Assembly: GCA_002104895.1 (NCBI GenBank)
Contig: MCFG01000322.1
Span: 18,282-82,281 of the forward strand
Direction: 5' to 3'
From: Anaeromyces robustus
Lineage: Eukaryota; Neocallimastigomycota; Neocallimastigomycetes; Neocallimastigales; Neocallimastigaceae
DNA: 64,000 bases
The position numbers were made by a program, and so were the translations under genes. This document shows, piece after piece, positions 51,569-64,000 of the stretch (the stretch's first letter is position 1; each line of letters starts with the position of its first letter). The notes below the pieces were generated by a model. The model saw nothing but the letters and a program-made list of their open reading frames with translations, did not search any database and was not told the origin of the DNA.

Positions 51569-54500
51569 TTATTTTTTGTTTGATTTATTGAATTTTTTGA
51601 GTAGTTCTGGACAATTTAAATTTGATTCTGGTTCCCATGAAGCTTCTGATAATGGATAACCTTTCCATTTAATGAGGTATTGAGTTTTACCATAATGTTT
51701 CCTTTTATCAAGGATTTCTTCAACTTCGTATTCTTCTTCTTCGTTTATAATAATTGGTGGTGGTGGTTCCTTTTTTCTATTAAATTTATCTTCGTAGAAG
51801 GGTTCAAGTTCGGAGACGTGGATAATCGGATAAATACGAATATTTTTTGGGAATTCAATTTTATAGGATACAGGAGATACTTTTTCCAGAATTCGGTAAG
51901 GTCCTATTTTTCTAGGTTTTAATTTCTTATTTTTGTTACGAATTAGTAGGGAACTATTTATCCAAACTTTGTCGTTAACCTTGAATTCGGGAGGTTTCAT
52001 TCTGTGTTTGTTTGCGAATTTTTCTTGTTTCTTTATGGCTTCGTTTAAATTTTCTTTGAGTTGTTTAAATAATTCTGATAAGTTTTTTGTAAATTCTTCT
52101 GCACGAGGGACTTCTGTTGAACTAGGGATTGCCGGAGAAAACCTTGGGTTGTATCCGTAGTTTGCGTAGAAAGGAGAGTGTTTTAAGGATTCTTGGACTG
52201 TATTATTGTAGCAGAATTCTGCTAAAGATAGATAATCATTCCAATTAGTGCCTTTATAATTTGAATAACATCTGAGAAACTGTTCAATAACGGAGTTCAC
52301 CCTCTCCGTCAAACCATTCGTTTGGTGATGAAATGGAGAAGACAGTTTCATAGAAATTTTGAGAGAATTACAAATTGCAGTCCAGAATTTTGATGTGAAT
52401 TGAGTACCTCTATCTGAAAGAATTTCATCTGGTAGTCCATGAAGACGAAAGATAGAGTTAATGAAGGCAGAAGCAGTGTCTTCGGCAGAGGGAACATTAG
52501 GGAAAGGAATAAAATGTCCCATTTTAGTGAATCTGTCGAGAACAACAAGTATACAAGTAAATTCATTAGAGGAAGGAAGATCGGTTATGAAATCCATTGA
52601 AATTGAAGACCAAGGGTGATTAGGAATATCAAGAGGATTTAAGAAGCCATAAGGTTTATGCCTAAAGTCTTTTGAACGACAACAAGTATCACAAGATCGA
52701 ACGTAGTCTTTAATGTCAATATTCATAGAATGCCACCAAAAATCACGATTAACAAGAAAAGCAGTTTTCTTAATTCCAAAATGACCAGCGGAAGGGGAGT
52801 CATGACAAATATTGAGAACAGCGGATCTACAGTTAATGGGAACATAAATTTTATTTTTGTATAGGAGAAAGTTATTGATTAGAGAGAAGTTATTTGTTTG
52901 TCCAGAATTGAGTTTTTTAATTGTTTCATTATAGAATTCATCATTTTTATATTCAAGAAGTATTTGATCATTCAAGGAAGCAAAAGAACTAATATTGCAA
53001 AAGTTTTCAGGACGAAGTACTGTGAAAGGGATATCGCTATCTAATTCTTCTTTACTTGAAGCGTAATCAGGTCTACGTGAAAGAGCATCGGCTTTACCAT
53101 TTGCTGATCCGGAGCGATAAGTTATTTTAAAATTAAATTCAGAAAGAAATAAGGCCCAACGAACAAGTCTTTGTGACATTTTCTCAGGTTTCTTTTGGTA
53201 CAATAAATTTCGGTGGTCGGAAAAGATTGTGAATGGTTTTGAGGTGCCTTTTAAAAGATGTCTCCAGTGTTCTAAAGATTCTACGATAGCTAGGAGTTCT
53301 TTATCATAGATTGGGTAATTCTTTTCTGTAGCAGTAAGTGATCTAGAAAAGAAGGCAACTGGATGAATTTTGTTGTCAGTAGACGAAGTTTGTGAAAGAA
53401 TAGCTCCTATAGCAAAGTTACTACTATCAGTTTCGACTAAGAAGGGTAAATCACGATTTGGATAAGCTAAAACAGGAGCGGAAGAAAATTTTGATTTTAA
53501 TTCATCAAAGGCATCTTGAGCTTTGTTTGACCAGACGAACTTTATATTCTTTTTTAATAATGAGTGTAAGGGATGAGTAATAGCAGCGAAACCAGGAATA
53601 AATCTTCTGTAATAATTTGTTAAACCTAGGAATGATTGTAGTTGTTTTACGTTTAATGGAACGGGCCATTCTAAAATAGAAGAAACTTTTTTGGGGTCCA
53701 TGAAAATGCCGTCACCAGAGATTCTATGACCAAGGAAGTCTAAATAAGGAACACAGAATTCGCATTTTTCTAGTTTTGCAAATAATCCTGCATTTCTAAG
53801 TCTGCTAAGGACTTCCGAAAGGTGTTCGTAATGTGACTTCATATCAGGGGAGAATATAATTATATCATCAATGTAGCAAAATGTGAAGATTCCAATTGTA
53901 TCTTCCAAAATGTCATTAATAAAATGTTGAAAAACCGCGGGAGCATTCTTTAATCCGAAAGGCATGACTAAATATTCAAAATGTCCATATTTGCATGTGA
54001 AAGCGGTTTTGTATTCATCTCCTTCTTTAATTCTGACTAAATTATATGCTGAACGGAGGTCGAGTTTTGAAAATACTTTTCCATTCCTTAAGCTTTCTAA
54101 CATATTGTTAATTAGTGGTAATGGATAGGAGTCGCGTATAGTGATATCGTTTAAATGTCGATAATCTACAACCATTCTTAATTCACCATTTTTCTTGAGT
54201 ACGAAGAAAACGGGAGCACCACCAGGAGATTTGGATTTTCTAATGAAGCCATTTTTCAAATTTTCTTCAATGTATTCTTTGAGAGTGATTGATTCCTTTT
54301 CAGTTAATGGATAAATTGGACCATAAAATAATTGTGTATTTGGTAGTAGATTTATTTCACAGTCATATTCTCTATGAGGAGGTAATTCTTTTGCATAGAT
54401 TTCGCTGAAAACGTCCTTGAATGGGATAAGTTTTGCTGGTAATGATCTGTTGATTTTGTTGTTTTCTTCTTTGGAAGTTTTGTTGTCATTAATGTTGTCT

Positions 54501-55740
54501 TTAGTGGGAGGTACATAAGTAGTAAAAGAACTTGGTAATACTAAACAATTTGAGATACAATGTTTTGATTTAAAGGATAATTCTCTTGAAGCAAAATCTA
54601 TAGTGGGGTTATGAATTGATAGCCAATCTGTACCTAATATAGCACAATAGGAGGGAAGATCGAGTATATAAAATTTCACTTTACAAATGTGATCTTTATA
54701 TTTGATTGATATTGGGTCAGTTTCACCAAGAATTGATTGATTGCCTCCGATTCCTGAGATTTTAGGAAGACTACTTTCTGTAGTATAAGGAATATTATTT
54801 TCTTTGGCAAAGTATATATCCATAAGACTGAGTTGTGATCCAGAATCAAGTAATATTTTAGCTTTTGTAGAGACATTAGAGACATTCAAAATAAATTCGT
54901 AGATTGGAAGTTTTATATTTGGTTGATCGGAGATTCTTGGTCTGAGAGTTTTGTTTGGGTTGGTTATGTGTGCACTGGAAGAAGGTTTATTTTTGTTTTT
55001 CGCAGGACATTTATCGAGGGAATGATTTGGCGATCCACAATAAGCACAAAGGTTTTCTTTTCTTCTTCTTTCTTTTTCTTCGTTACTTAAAGGTCCACGA
55101 AATCTGAAAGTAGATTGTTTTGAGTTAGAGAAGGGTTTCTTGCCTTTATTAGATTTGTTATGATTATTGCCTTTATTATTATTAGAACGGTTTTGAGGGT
55201 TAAAGAATTGTCGATGGGTAGAAAGTCGACAATCGATTCTTGAGGCAATAGTTTGCATTGAAAAGAGAGATTGAGGGCCAGGAAACATTTCTAATATTCG
55301 GTTAGCTATTTGGTCGTTTAGGCCTGTGAGGAAAGCATCCATTTTAGCTTCCTCGTTCCAGGATGATTCGTCGGCGTATTTGTTGAATTCCATAATGTAG
55401 CTTCCGACGTCTCCTAAACGTTTTTGCCTGATTGTTTTAAGTTTTTGGTTTGCTATGAATGTGGAATCATAGCTTCCAAAGGTAGCTTTAATTTTGGATA
55501 TGAAAGCATCGTAGTCGTTGAGGCAAGGATCATTGTTTTCTATCAAGGTTGCGGCCCAGTTCATGGCTGAACCGTAGAGTCTGGATATAATATAAGCAAC
55601 CTTGATTGGACCTTCTTCGAACTTTTCGGGCTGTAACATAAAGATAAGTTCCATTTTTGCTAGAAAACCTTTAAAGTAACGACGATCTCCTGCAAATCCG
55701 TCCTTAAAGGTTGGATTGATATTATTGAAGTTTTCTTCTT

Positions 55741-55744
<4 letters not shown>
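51569..55744 (-). CDS. gag-pol: Gyp-A Gag-Pol polyprotein with chromodomain
   Basis: 1391 residues from ATG 55744, one frame without interruption. Gag 1-220; zinc knuckle C233-C236-H241-C246; protease D300 (LLDSGS) with ILGTDWL near 370; reverse transcriptase with VDYRHLND (526-533) and YIDD (624-627); RNase H from D772 (ETDSSNFA); integrase zinc module H981, H988, C1018, C1021; catalytic D1051, D1111, E1147; GPYRILEKVSP block near 1280; C-terminal chromodomain from about 1335 (YLIKWKGYPLSEASWEPE). All expected catalytic residues are present. Gag aligns residue for residue with NA Gag over about 178 positions, allowing mixed particles; the NA coding region diverges just after the protease. 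Confidence 0.95.
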
Positions 55745-55779
<35 letters not shown>

Positions 55780-57362
55780 TTTATTCTTATTGTTAAAAAT
55801 TTTTTTATTATTTGAAGTGCTTTGAGTAATATGGCTACTATAAATAATTCTATTTCTAAGATTATTATTCTTGTGATTGCAAGTAGGATATTGAAATTCA
55901 TAAGGCAGTATAAATTTTGATTTTGCTTAGAGAATTATAGTTTTTTTGAATTAAATATTATAAATAAGCTTCTGAATTAATTGATATATAATTTTAAATA
56001 TTTTTAAATACTTCTTTTCCGTATTGCTGTTCATTCAGTTTATCAACCAAAGAGCTGAATGCAGGTCTTACATCTATGCCTACCAGCGAGGGTCAATACG
56101 TAGATAAGAAGTTGATTTAAAAATAAGTGCTGAAGGAATTTCAATTAAGACTTTCCTTATTTATAATAAGAGATTTCGAATTTTAAAGTCTTTGGGATAG
56201 TTTATAGGTAAATATTTTAATTTTCACTTCTTTTGCCTTACAACTATAGAAAAACCGGCAGAAGTTACTTAACAAGAGGTATATACTAGACCTCGAAATA
56301 AAATTAAAAACTATATATTTTAGGGTCGTTTTACCTTCGCGACCAACCTACAGCCTTCGGTGACTGGAGTTCCTTGTTCGCCAGAGTTGCTGCAGACCTA
56401 GAACCGTTTTCCTATATAAATAGACTACGGTGACTGTCCTCTCGCTGGAGTTTTACCTAGTCTAGAACCAAATCTATTTGTCGAATGCAGCACTAAAGAA
56501 GACTAATCTCCTAACTCTGTATATGAGCTCTATACGCTCCTAGTATATTTTAATAACACTTATTTACCTATAATAATAATAACGACTATAATATTTACTC
56601 TTTTTTATTATTCTTTGTTTCACACTGCTGTTCTTTCGGTTTATCAACCTACCGGAGCTGAATGTAGGACTTACGCCTCTGCCTACCAGCGAGGGCCAAT
56701 GCGAATATAAGAAATTTTATAAAGAGTAAAAGGGACGATAAAAACAAGGATTATTATCTATAAATTCCTTGTTTTTAAAAGTTACACACAAAAATCTTTA
56801 TTACACAAGGTTTTCTTGCTACTATTTCAAGCAAGGAATTTATTAATTATTATTATTATTTTTTTTTTTTTTTTTTTTTTTTTTACTTACTTGTAAAAAT
56901 GTTCACTTAATTATTATATTAATTTATTTAATTAATATTTATTTGTTCACTTATATATTTGATTTATTTAACCTTGGGTTTTATTCACTTAGATTTCCTA
57001 ATTGATTTATTAAGTTCTTAAATTTTGGTTCACTTAATTATGGATTTATTTAAATTATTATATTTTGTTCACTTATATAATTTATAGGGTTAGGTTATTT
57101 GTTTCTTGAGTTGATTTTCAAAGAGTTATTTTCTTTAACGGATTGTTTTAAGTTATTTTTTTTTTCTAAGATTGGTCTGGTTTACTAAAGTGGTATTTCC
57201 AAATGGATAGCTAATTTTTCTTTGATTTTAATATAAAAATTGGGGAGTAGCGACCTAACTAAGAAGTGGATTGTTTTCTAAAAAGGAAGGTGGCTTACTA
57301 ATACAGGCGGTAGCTTACTTGCGGAGGTATTGCTTGTTTTTCTAATTTAGCGGCGTTTTTAT
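55745..57362 (-). other. Gyp-A 5' leader
   Basis: 1.6 kb, colinear with the NA leaders but with two copies of the three-way-junction RNA (56020-56100 and 56618-56706). Also present are the hairpin GAGC/GCTC at 56523-56537, the ACCGAAGGCTGTAGGTTGG segment near 56345-56365, two long T-runs (55746-55774 and 56861-56884), and only a few CTACC motifs. Confidence 0.82.
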
Positions 57363-57628
57363 TGTAATGATTGAGTGGAGTTTATTAGCAACAGGCCCGC
57401 AAGCTTGAGTAACTCGAAATAATGGACAACACGAAGATCTAAGAAAGGTAAAAGACACAGTTAATTAAAAATATGTTTTATAATAAAATGTTTTATTAAT
57501 TTTTATTAAATTTAAAATATAATAATTTATTAATTAGTTAGTGTAATATTTCGAATTACTTATTTAACTAGTTAATAAAAACGCTAAGAAAAAATATTTC
57601 TTTTGTCGAAATTTTACACGTATTTATA
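57353..57628 (-). promoter_or_regulatory. Gyp-A TATA box, self-primer and primer-binding site
   Basis: Sense TATAAATA at 57621-57628, self-primer GCGTTTTTATT at 57574-57584 and its 11-nt complement AATAAAAACGC at 57353-57363, at the LTR boundary. Confidence 0.72.
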
Positions 57629-57962
57629 CTTTTTACGGAAAAATAGTTTTCGTTTGTAAAAAGTATTAAAAGTTCTAGAAACTTAGATTTTTTGATTTAA
57701 AATGAATCTCGGATAAATAAAATTTAAAATAAAAAGAAAAACTAGAATCTTTTAGAATTTAATCGATAAGATTTTATCGATTAAATTCGAGTAATTTCTT
57801 CAACAAGGAAAAGTGTAGAAAATTTTGATAATAAATTTTTAAAATAAAATTTTTCCAAAATTGGAAAGAGTGAGAGTCGAACCCGAGAGGTTCGGCCTGA
57901 TGGTTCTAGTGTCTGACCACTAGACCATGGTTACTATTTTACTAATTCTGAGTTTCGTTACA
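57363..57962 (-). repeat. Gyp-A 5' LTR
   Basis: 600 bp, a few differences from the 3' LTR. Confidence 0.92.
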
Positions 57963-57999
57963 GTATTAAACAATTTGAAAGACAGTAATTTGAATTGAA
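57963..57999 (-). pseudogene. 37-bp NA gag-pro shard
   Basis: Matches the NA1 protease-end coding sequence at about 15627-15663 on the same strand. Sandwiched between the Gyp-A LTR and the next LTR. Confidence 0.8.
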
Positions 58000-58592
58000 T
58001 GTAAAGATTTGGAGTGACCACTAGGTTATTGTAGGAAATTAATAATAAATAATAATATAATATATTAAATTATTTATAACACTATTGATTATTCACTTAA
58101 TTAATTAGTAGATTCATTTATATAATATATATTTGTTCATTTATTTATGGTTGATATTTATATTTTATTTATTATTAATTGATTGTTAATATCGACTCAA
58201 AGAGTCAAATAAAATAAAATACATGAATTTATATATTCAAAAATCTATTCTAAATTATTACATGATTGGGCAAATTATTTAAAATAAGAATTATATAATT
58301 ATTTAATTATTATTTTAATTAAATAAATATAATATTAAGAACTAGATAAATTATTATATTAATTAAGTGAATAATAAATTAATATTTAAATAAATTTATT
58401 TCAATGAATACATATTATTAATTTAAGTAAATTATTATCTAATAATTGAGTGAATATATTTATTATTAATTAAATAAATAATATTATTCCGAAAGGTAAA
58501 GAGTAAGGTTCGAACCAGAGACAACCAACATAATAATAGAAGCAGGTAGAACTGAGCCTAATTAGTAGCCATAATGGATCCATATCATTACA
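58000..58592 (-). mobile_element. LTR of a further family (family E)
   Basis: TGTAAAG...CATTACA on the plus strand. Sense start TGTAATGATATGG, with B-box-like GGTTCGAACC about 80-90 bp in. It is followed at 58593-58606 by the same tract as Gyp-A (sense AGAGGAGGACCA), so this is the 3' LTR of a minus-strand element. Confidence 0.68.
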
Positions 58593-59148
58593 TGGTCCTC
58601 CTCTAAAGATCGGATACCAGACGATCGCTAATATAAAAGAATAGTAAATAAGAGTTTGTAGATAATCTAAAGAGAGTTATAATCGAGAGTAATCATTAAA
58701 AGCCTAAAAAAAAAATTTGTATAAGATAGTATCTACAAAAAGATATATTAAAATATTAGAGTTATAGTATTTGATTATTTAGCGGTAACGTATCCTAAAA
58801 TAGTAGTTAAAATTTTATATCGAAGTAGAGTTTAAGAGGTATTATATGGCAGGCACAGATAAAATAAAGATAAATTGGTATCTGGTTTTCTAGTAGAATT
58901 GAGTATGAACAGAAAATTACCAAAAAATGCGGCTAACGGCATCAAAATTGAAATAAAGATTTTTTGAGAAGAAAAATAGGTAAAACTGTTCTAGAATGTT
59001 CCAAACTAGTTCAAAGTGTACTCCTGATGGAGATAATTTATATTTAGTGAAAAACGCATCATTTTTTTAAACCGATTGGTAAAATTAAAAAATTTCCGAA
59101 AAAGATTGATGGATGCGTTGTTGTTCTTATTTTAATATTATTGAAAAT
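58593..59148 (-). other. 3' end of a family E element plus unassigned sequence
   Basis: Begins with the polypurine tract and the hairpin GATCG/CGATC (58608-58626). The rest has no ORF and no match that I recognise. AACGCATC near 59048 is complementary to GATGCGTT near 59112, a long-range inverted pair. Confidence 0.45.
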
Positions 59149-59864
59149 TGTAACGAATCCCTCAATTAGTAAAATAGTAACCATGGTCTAGTGGTTAGTA
59201 ACTATGACCATCTGGGAGAACACTCTGGGTTCGACTCACACCTTGTTCCAAATTTTATAAAAATTTTATTTTAAATTTATTTATTATAAATTTCTGTATT
59301 TTATTCTGTATTTGTTTCTGTATTTTATTTCTGTATTTCTTTATAGAATTACATGGAATAAAATTAGAAACTTTAAGAAAAAAATTATATAATATTTCTT
59401 TATTTTTCTATGAGATTCATTTTATAACAAAATATCTTAGTTTCTAGCAATTTTTATTATTTTTTATGAACTTTTATTTTTAAAACTATTTTTCCGCAAA
59501 AAGTATAAATAGGTGTAAAACTTTTAGTTAAAATATTTTTCTTTGTGCTTTTATTCTTTTATAACTTTATATATATTAGTAATAATTAATTCATAAGTAG
59601 TTTGAAATACTACAAAGATTAGTTATTATTAATTTTTAATAATTAATAAAACTACATTCTAATAAAACATATTTTAAATAAAAATAAAATAAAACTTAAA
59701 ACTAAATCTTACTAATATATATATCTCGACACCGACCTTTCAGGTTAACAAAGGAAAGGTGTTCTGATATTGCAATAAGTATCTTTTATTTTAAATTTTA
59801 TTTTGTTTGTGTTTACTTCAAATTTTGGTGTCAATTGTAATAATGGAACTATCGTTCCGTTACA
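59149..59864 (+). repeat. NA5 5' LTR
   Basis: 716 bp, TGTAACGAATCCC...CCGTTACA, with the TATA/self-primer layout of NA3. Confidence 0.9.
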
Positions 59865-60685
59865 ATAAAAGCACCCAATAAAAGAAACACCGCCTGGAAC
59901 CTTAGTGTCGAAAATTTTGGAATCTGCTACCAATTTTTAGTTTCTACCTTTTATTGGATTCTACCGCCTTTTAGAACTACCTTTGGATACTACTTCTTTA
60001 GTCTAATCTTAGAATATTACTTTTTCCTAGTTTCTGGATACTACCTTTTCTAGCAATAATCTTTTAGTCTTAGCTTTTGGATATTTCTACCTTAGTCTTT
60101 GATTCCTAGTTATCTACCTTGTATAATTCTTAGTTTTTAGTCTTGTCTTAGTCTTGTCTACTTCTTGTTTACCCTTTGTCTACTTTTCTTGAATAATTCT
60201 AGTATCCATCCTATCAAGTATCCTTCTCGAATAAAAATTTTTCTTGATAAAGTAAAAAAATAAAGCACCCAGATTCCACCCGTCCTTAGTTTAACCAAGT
60301 TCTTAGAACTACCGCCTAGTTTCTCTCCTTAGTCTTAGCTACTTTACTTTGAATTGCCTTTGAACTACTTAGAAACCTTAGTTATTGGAAATTTTGTACC
60401 ACCCTAGAATAGTTAAAAAATTTTCCTTGTGTAACATTTTGAAAAATTTTCCTTGTACTACCCAAAGATAAAAATAGTGTACCCCATAGCATTTGAAAAA
60501 GATTTTGTACTACCTTGCCAGTAATATTTTCGGAAAATTAATAAAATTAAATTAAAAAAATTAAATAAATTAAATTAAGTGAATGAATATTAATAAATTA
60601 AATAAATTATTATAAAAAATTAAGTGAATGAATAAATTATAGAATAGATAAATTAAATTATTTTTCAAAAAAATTTTTTCTAGTC

Positions 60686-60717
<32 letters not shown>

Positions 60718-61422
60718 TATATTTATAAACTTAATAAAATTTTTAATAAGGAGAATCATTCTGAGGATCCTTATTTTTATACTGTCTTTTTTCTTTTATA
60801 ATTAAATTTCGAGTTTCACATTGGCCCTCGCTGGTAGGCTCAGACGTAAGTCCTACATTCAGCTCGAGTAAGTTGATAAACTGAAAGAACAGCAGTGTGA
60901 AATAGAAAAAATTATTAAAAGAAAAACATCTTTGTAAACTTCTGTGTAATTAAATATCTATTAAACTCTTAAGGTAAATTATTTGTAAAATATACTAGGA
61001 GCGTTTAGAGCTCATATACAGAGTGTTTGGCGTAAGTAACTAGTTTCTAGTAGGTTAAGAAACTATAGTCAATTAGTTACTTAGGTATTGATAAAAGTGG
61101 GTAGTGTGAAAAGCACGCTTTCTTGGGGGAAGGAATTGTTGTGTGATAAAAAGCACTGCAATATCGGACGTTCAAGTTCAATATCTTCGTAAGCTCTGGC
61201 AAATAAGGAACTTCAGTCACCGAAGGCTGGAGGTTGGTCGTGAAGGTGAAGCGACTTTAATTATATAGTTTTAATATTTATTTCGAGGTCTAGTATATAC
61301 CTCTAGTTAGTAGCTTTTGCCGGTTTATTTTTAAGTTATAAGGCATAAAAAGCGAAATTAAAATTTAAATTTACCTTAATAAACAATTTGAATTCTTAGT
61401 TAAAACCAAAAATAAAACAACA
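59865..61422 (+). other. NA5 5' leader
   Basis: Colinear with the NA3 leader. Three-way-junction RNA at 60814-60902; A-tract near 60686-60712. Confidence 0.8.
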
Positions 61423-63284
61423 ATGATAAACGAAGATAACTTTCTTAATTTAAACGTTATGTACAAAGATGGATTCGCTGGAGACCGTCGTTTCTTTAAA
61501 GGCTTTCTTGCAAAAATGAACCTTGTCTTTATGTTGCAACCAGAAAAGTTTTCTGAAGATCCAATCAAGGTTGCATACATCATTTCCAGACTTTACGGTT
61601 CTGCTATGAATTGGGCCGCAACTTTAATTGAAAATGTGGACCCATGTTTAGATGACTATGAAGCGTTTATATCCAAGTTTAAAGCTACCTTTGGAAATTA
61701 TGATTCAACCTTCATAGCAAACCAAAAGCTCAGAACCATTAAACAGAGACGTCTTGGAGATGTAAGAAGCTACATCCTGGAGTTCAATAAATACGCAGAT
61801 GACTCTTCTTGGAATGAAGCTGCTAAAATGGATGCTTTTCTCGCAGGATTAAACGACAATATTGCAACTAGAATCTTAGAAATGTTTCCTGGACCACAAT
61901 CCTTATTCTCTCTTCAAACCATAGCTTCTCGTATAGATTTAAGACTTTCTACGCATAATCAATATTTTAAATCAAATAATTCAAGTAATCATTCTTTTGG
62001 CCGTCATGCTAACTCTTTTCAATTTTCCTCAATAAATCTAATGAAACAATAACTCGTGAAGAAAAAGAAAGAAGAAGAAAAGAACATCTTTGTTTCTACT
62101 GTGGATCAAAAAATCATCAAGTTAATAATTGCCCTTTAAAGAATAAAGTGAATGAAGATGACAATAAACCCTCTTCCAGCAATGCTTTTATTTCTAATCC
62201 AGAATCCAAACCAAAATCAAGACCTAGACTTTCTGATGATCCATCTTTGAATGCTCCAGTTGCCGAATTCAATCTACAAACTTTAAACTCTTCTTGCAAT
62301 GCTAAACTACTCATCGATTCAGGTTCTCAATTAAATCTTATGGATATACACTTTGCTAAAGAAAACAATATTCCTTTTGATTCTGATTCTACTTTTCCTG
62401 CCGTTTCTGGAGTAGCCGGAAATCAAACAATTTTTGGTAAAACTTATCCCATCTCGTTGAAATATAAAAATCACCTTTGTAAAACAGAATTCTATATTGT
62501 GGATCTACCTTCGTATTGTGGTATTCTTGGAATAGATTGGCTCGTAACTCACAATCCCTCTATCAATTTTACAACTAAAGAAATAACTTTCAATTCAAAT
62601 TACTGTCTTTCAAATTGTTTAATACTCCCAAATTCATTCGTGACGAATTCTCAAAATACAAAATCTGATAAATCTTGTAAACCTCATTCTAAAAATAATA
62701 ATAATCTTGATAATCACTCTGGCAATAAACCTTCTTGTAATACTTCTTGTTTCCACTCAGAACGTACAAAATCAATTAATTCACAACCTTTGAAAAATAA
62801 TAATAAACCAACTTATGTTTCTAACTCTTGTGTACTTCCTAGAAAAAATTCTTGTAATAATCCTGTTAATCTTAGTACAAATTCTTGTAATCCTGTTAAC
62901 TCTAGTAATTCTCCTTGTAACTCTGTTAATCTTAGTAACGATTCTTTTAATAATAATTCTTGTAATAATCTGAAATCTGGTAATCAATCTGTTTCCTCTG
63001 GCAATCCTAATTCTTGCTCAAAATCAAATTCTTCAAATCAACCTATTCAAAATATTAATTTTTCAAAACCCAATAATCCAATCTTTTCGAAGGAGAGTGT
63101 GAATAATAAGAATAAATCAAATTCAAATTTTTATTCAAAATCAATTAAATACAAAAGAAAACAAAACAACAAATTTAAAGAATTTAAAGTTGATGCATAC
63201 CTCCCTTATGAAGATAAACCACCTGAAAATTTACCCTGTTATTTTGTTAAAAAAAATCAAAATGAAAAAGAAAAACTTAAATAA
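61423..63284 (+). pseudogene. gag-pro: NA5 Gag-protease, frameshifted
   Basis: ATG at 61423 opens Gag, but the frame ends at 62052 after a small deletion near 62030 (TTTTCCTCAATAAA against TTTGCTTCGAATAAA in NA3). The remaining frame, including the zinc knuckle (about 62088-62130), protease (LLIDSGSQLNL) and long Cys-Asn repeat region, stays open to 63284. Another small change near 63250 alters the last residues (KKNQNEKEKLK). It could only work through frameshifting, so it is probably dead. Confidence 0.88.
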
Positions 63285-63575
63285 TGAATCTCAACTATTA
63301 AACCTATTTTATCAATATTTTTATCAAACTTAGTATTATTATTAGTTTAAAATCTTAGTTTAGTTTAGTTTAGTTTCCCTTATTATTATTATCAATATCA
63401 TATAAACTTTATTAATATTCATGTATTTTATTACTATTCATGTATTTTTATTAATATCAAATTATATTATTTTTACACCTATATAGTATAGTTTAAAATT
63501 TAGTTAAAAATTTTCTTAGTATAGTTTAGCCTAGTTTTAAGATTCGTCTGGTATCCGAATCCTGAAGGAGGACCA
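63285..63575 (+). other. NA5 3' untranslated region
   Basis: TTAGTTTAGTTTAG repeats, hairpin GATTCG/CGAATC near 63541-63561 and purine tract before the LTR. Confidence 0.75.
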
Positions 63576-64000
63576 TGTAACGAATCCCTCAATTAGTAAA
63601 ATAGTAACCATGGTCTAGTGGTTAGTAACTATGACCATCTGGGAGAACACTCTGGGTTCGACTCACACCTTGTTCCAAATTTTATAAAAATTTTATTTTA
63701 AATTTATTTATTATAAATTTCTGTATTTTATTCTGTATTGTTTCTGTATTTTATTTCTGTATTTCTTTATAGAATTACATGGAATAAAATTAGAAACTTT
63801 AAGAAAAAATTATATAATATTTCTTTATTTTTCTATGAGATTCATTTTATAACAAAATATCTTAGTTTCTAGCAATTTTTATTATTTTTTATGAACTTTT
63901 ATTTTTAAAAAACTATTTTTCCGCAAAAAGTATAAATAGGTGTAAAACTTTTAGTTAAAATATTTTTCTTTGTGCTTTTATTCTTTTATAACTTTATATA
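63576..64000 (+). repeat. NA5 3' LTR, partial at window edge
   Basis: First 425 bp, including the tRNA-like boxes, TATAAATA and the GTGCTTTTATT self-primer site near 63973. Confidence 0.9.

Larger units (their letters stand above)
50528..57962 (-). mobile_element. Gyp-A: full-length Ty3/gypsy chromovirus, probable helper of NA elements
   Basis: 7.4 kb: LTRs 50528-51128 and 57363-57962 (nearly identical), 1391-codon gag-pol and a 1.6-kb leader. Its sense 3' end (hairpin, AGAGGAGGACCA, TGTAACGAA) and LTR box arrangement are those of the NA family. Left and right flanks come from two different NA copies in opposite orientation and show no target duplication. Confidence 0.93.
59149..64000 (+). 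mobile_element. NA5: non-autonomous gag-pro LTR element, runs off the window
   Basis: 5' LTR 59149-59864, leader, broken gag-pro gene and 3' LTR from 63576 to the window end. Same subfamily as NA1 and NA3, sharing with NA1 the SKS-flanked deletion. The target duplication cannot be checked. Confidence 0.9.

Overview
The window is strongly AT-rich eukaryotic DNA built almost entirely of nested transposable elements. I see no host housekeeping gene, rRNA or functional tRNA. An early-diverging fungus is the best guess: Tf1/sushi-like chromoviruses with chromodomains and apparent self-priming, a TACTAAC-type branch point in a short intron, and long AT-only spacers. An anaerobic gut fungus would also fit the gut-phage-like repeats near 37 kb. 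This placement is inference with low confidence.

Layout. 1-6.3 kb: two decayed Ty1/copia copies on the minus strand, one split by a solo LTR. 6.2-9.5 kb: leader and pol remnants of minus-strand Ty3/gypsy elements with another solo LTR. 9.5-11.6 kb: 5' LTR, repeat-rich leader and gag-protease of a Gyp-B-type element, joined head-on to a gag fragment of another family. 11.9-13.5 kb: MULE (FLYWCH) debris inside a long inverted repeat. 13.97-19.18 kb: intact non-autonomous LTR element NA1 with a perfect 5-bp target duplication. 19.5-24.7 kb: Gyp-C, a decayed gypsy element carrying a solo LTR with perfect target duplication, ending in a 949-bp LTR. 24.9-29.9 kb: MULE transposase copies arranged as a large palindrome. 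29.93-36.43 kb: Gyp-B, a gypsy chromovirus with an intact 1.57-1.6 thousand-residue gag-pol and near-identical LTRs. 36.43-39.13 kb: a virus-derived island with a CRESS-DNA-virus-type Rep helicase facing a spliced, repeat-rich putative virion-protein gene. 39.13-50.5 kb: NA2 and NA3 head to head, plus fragment NA4. 50.53-57.96 kb: Gyp-A, an intact 1391-residue chromovirus and likely helper for the NA family. 58.0-59.15 kb: an LTR of a further family plus orphan sequence. 59.15-64.0 kb: NA5, running off the end.

How they work together. NA elements encode Gag and protease only, yet share with Gyp-A a closely similar Gag, the LTR ends, the sequence just before the 3' LTR, and a structured RNA in the leader. 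This points to Gyp-A supplying reverse transcriptase and integrase in trans. In all three families with visible 5' ends, 11-12 nt adjoining the 5' LTR are complementary to a site about 30-40 bp downstream of an LTR TATA box, the arrangement expected for Tf1-type self-priming.

The most unusual locus is 36.43-39.13 kb. It is a linearised, end-truncated copy of an ambisense ssDNA-virus-like genome whose candidate virion gene has repeats resembling those of gut bacteriophages and at least one good spliceosomal intron.
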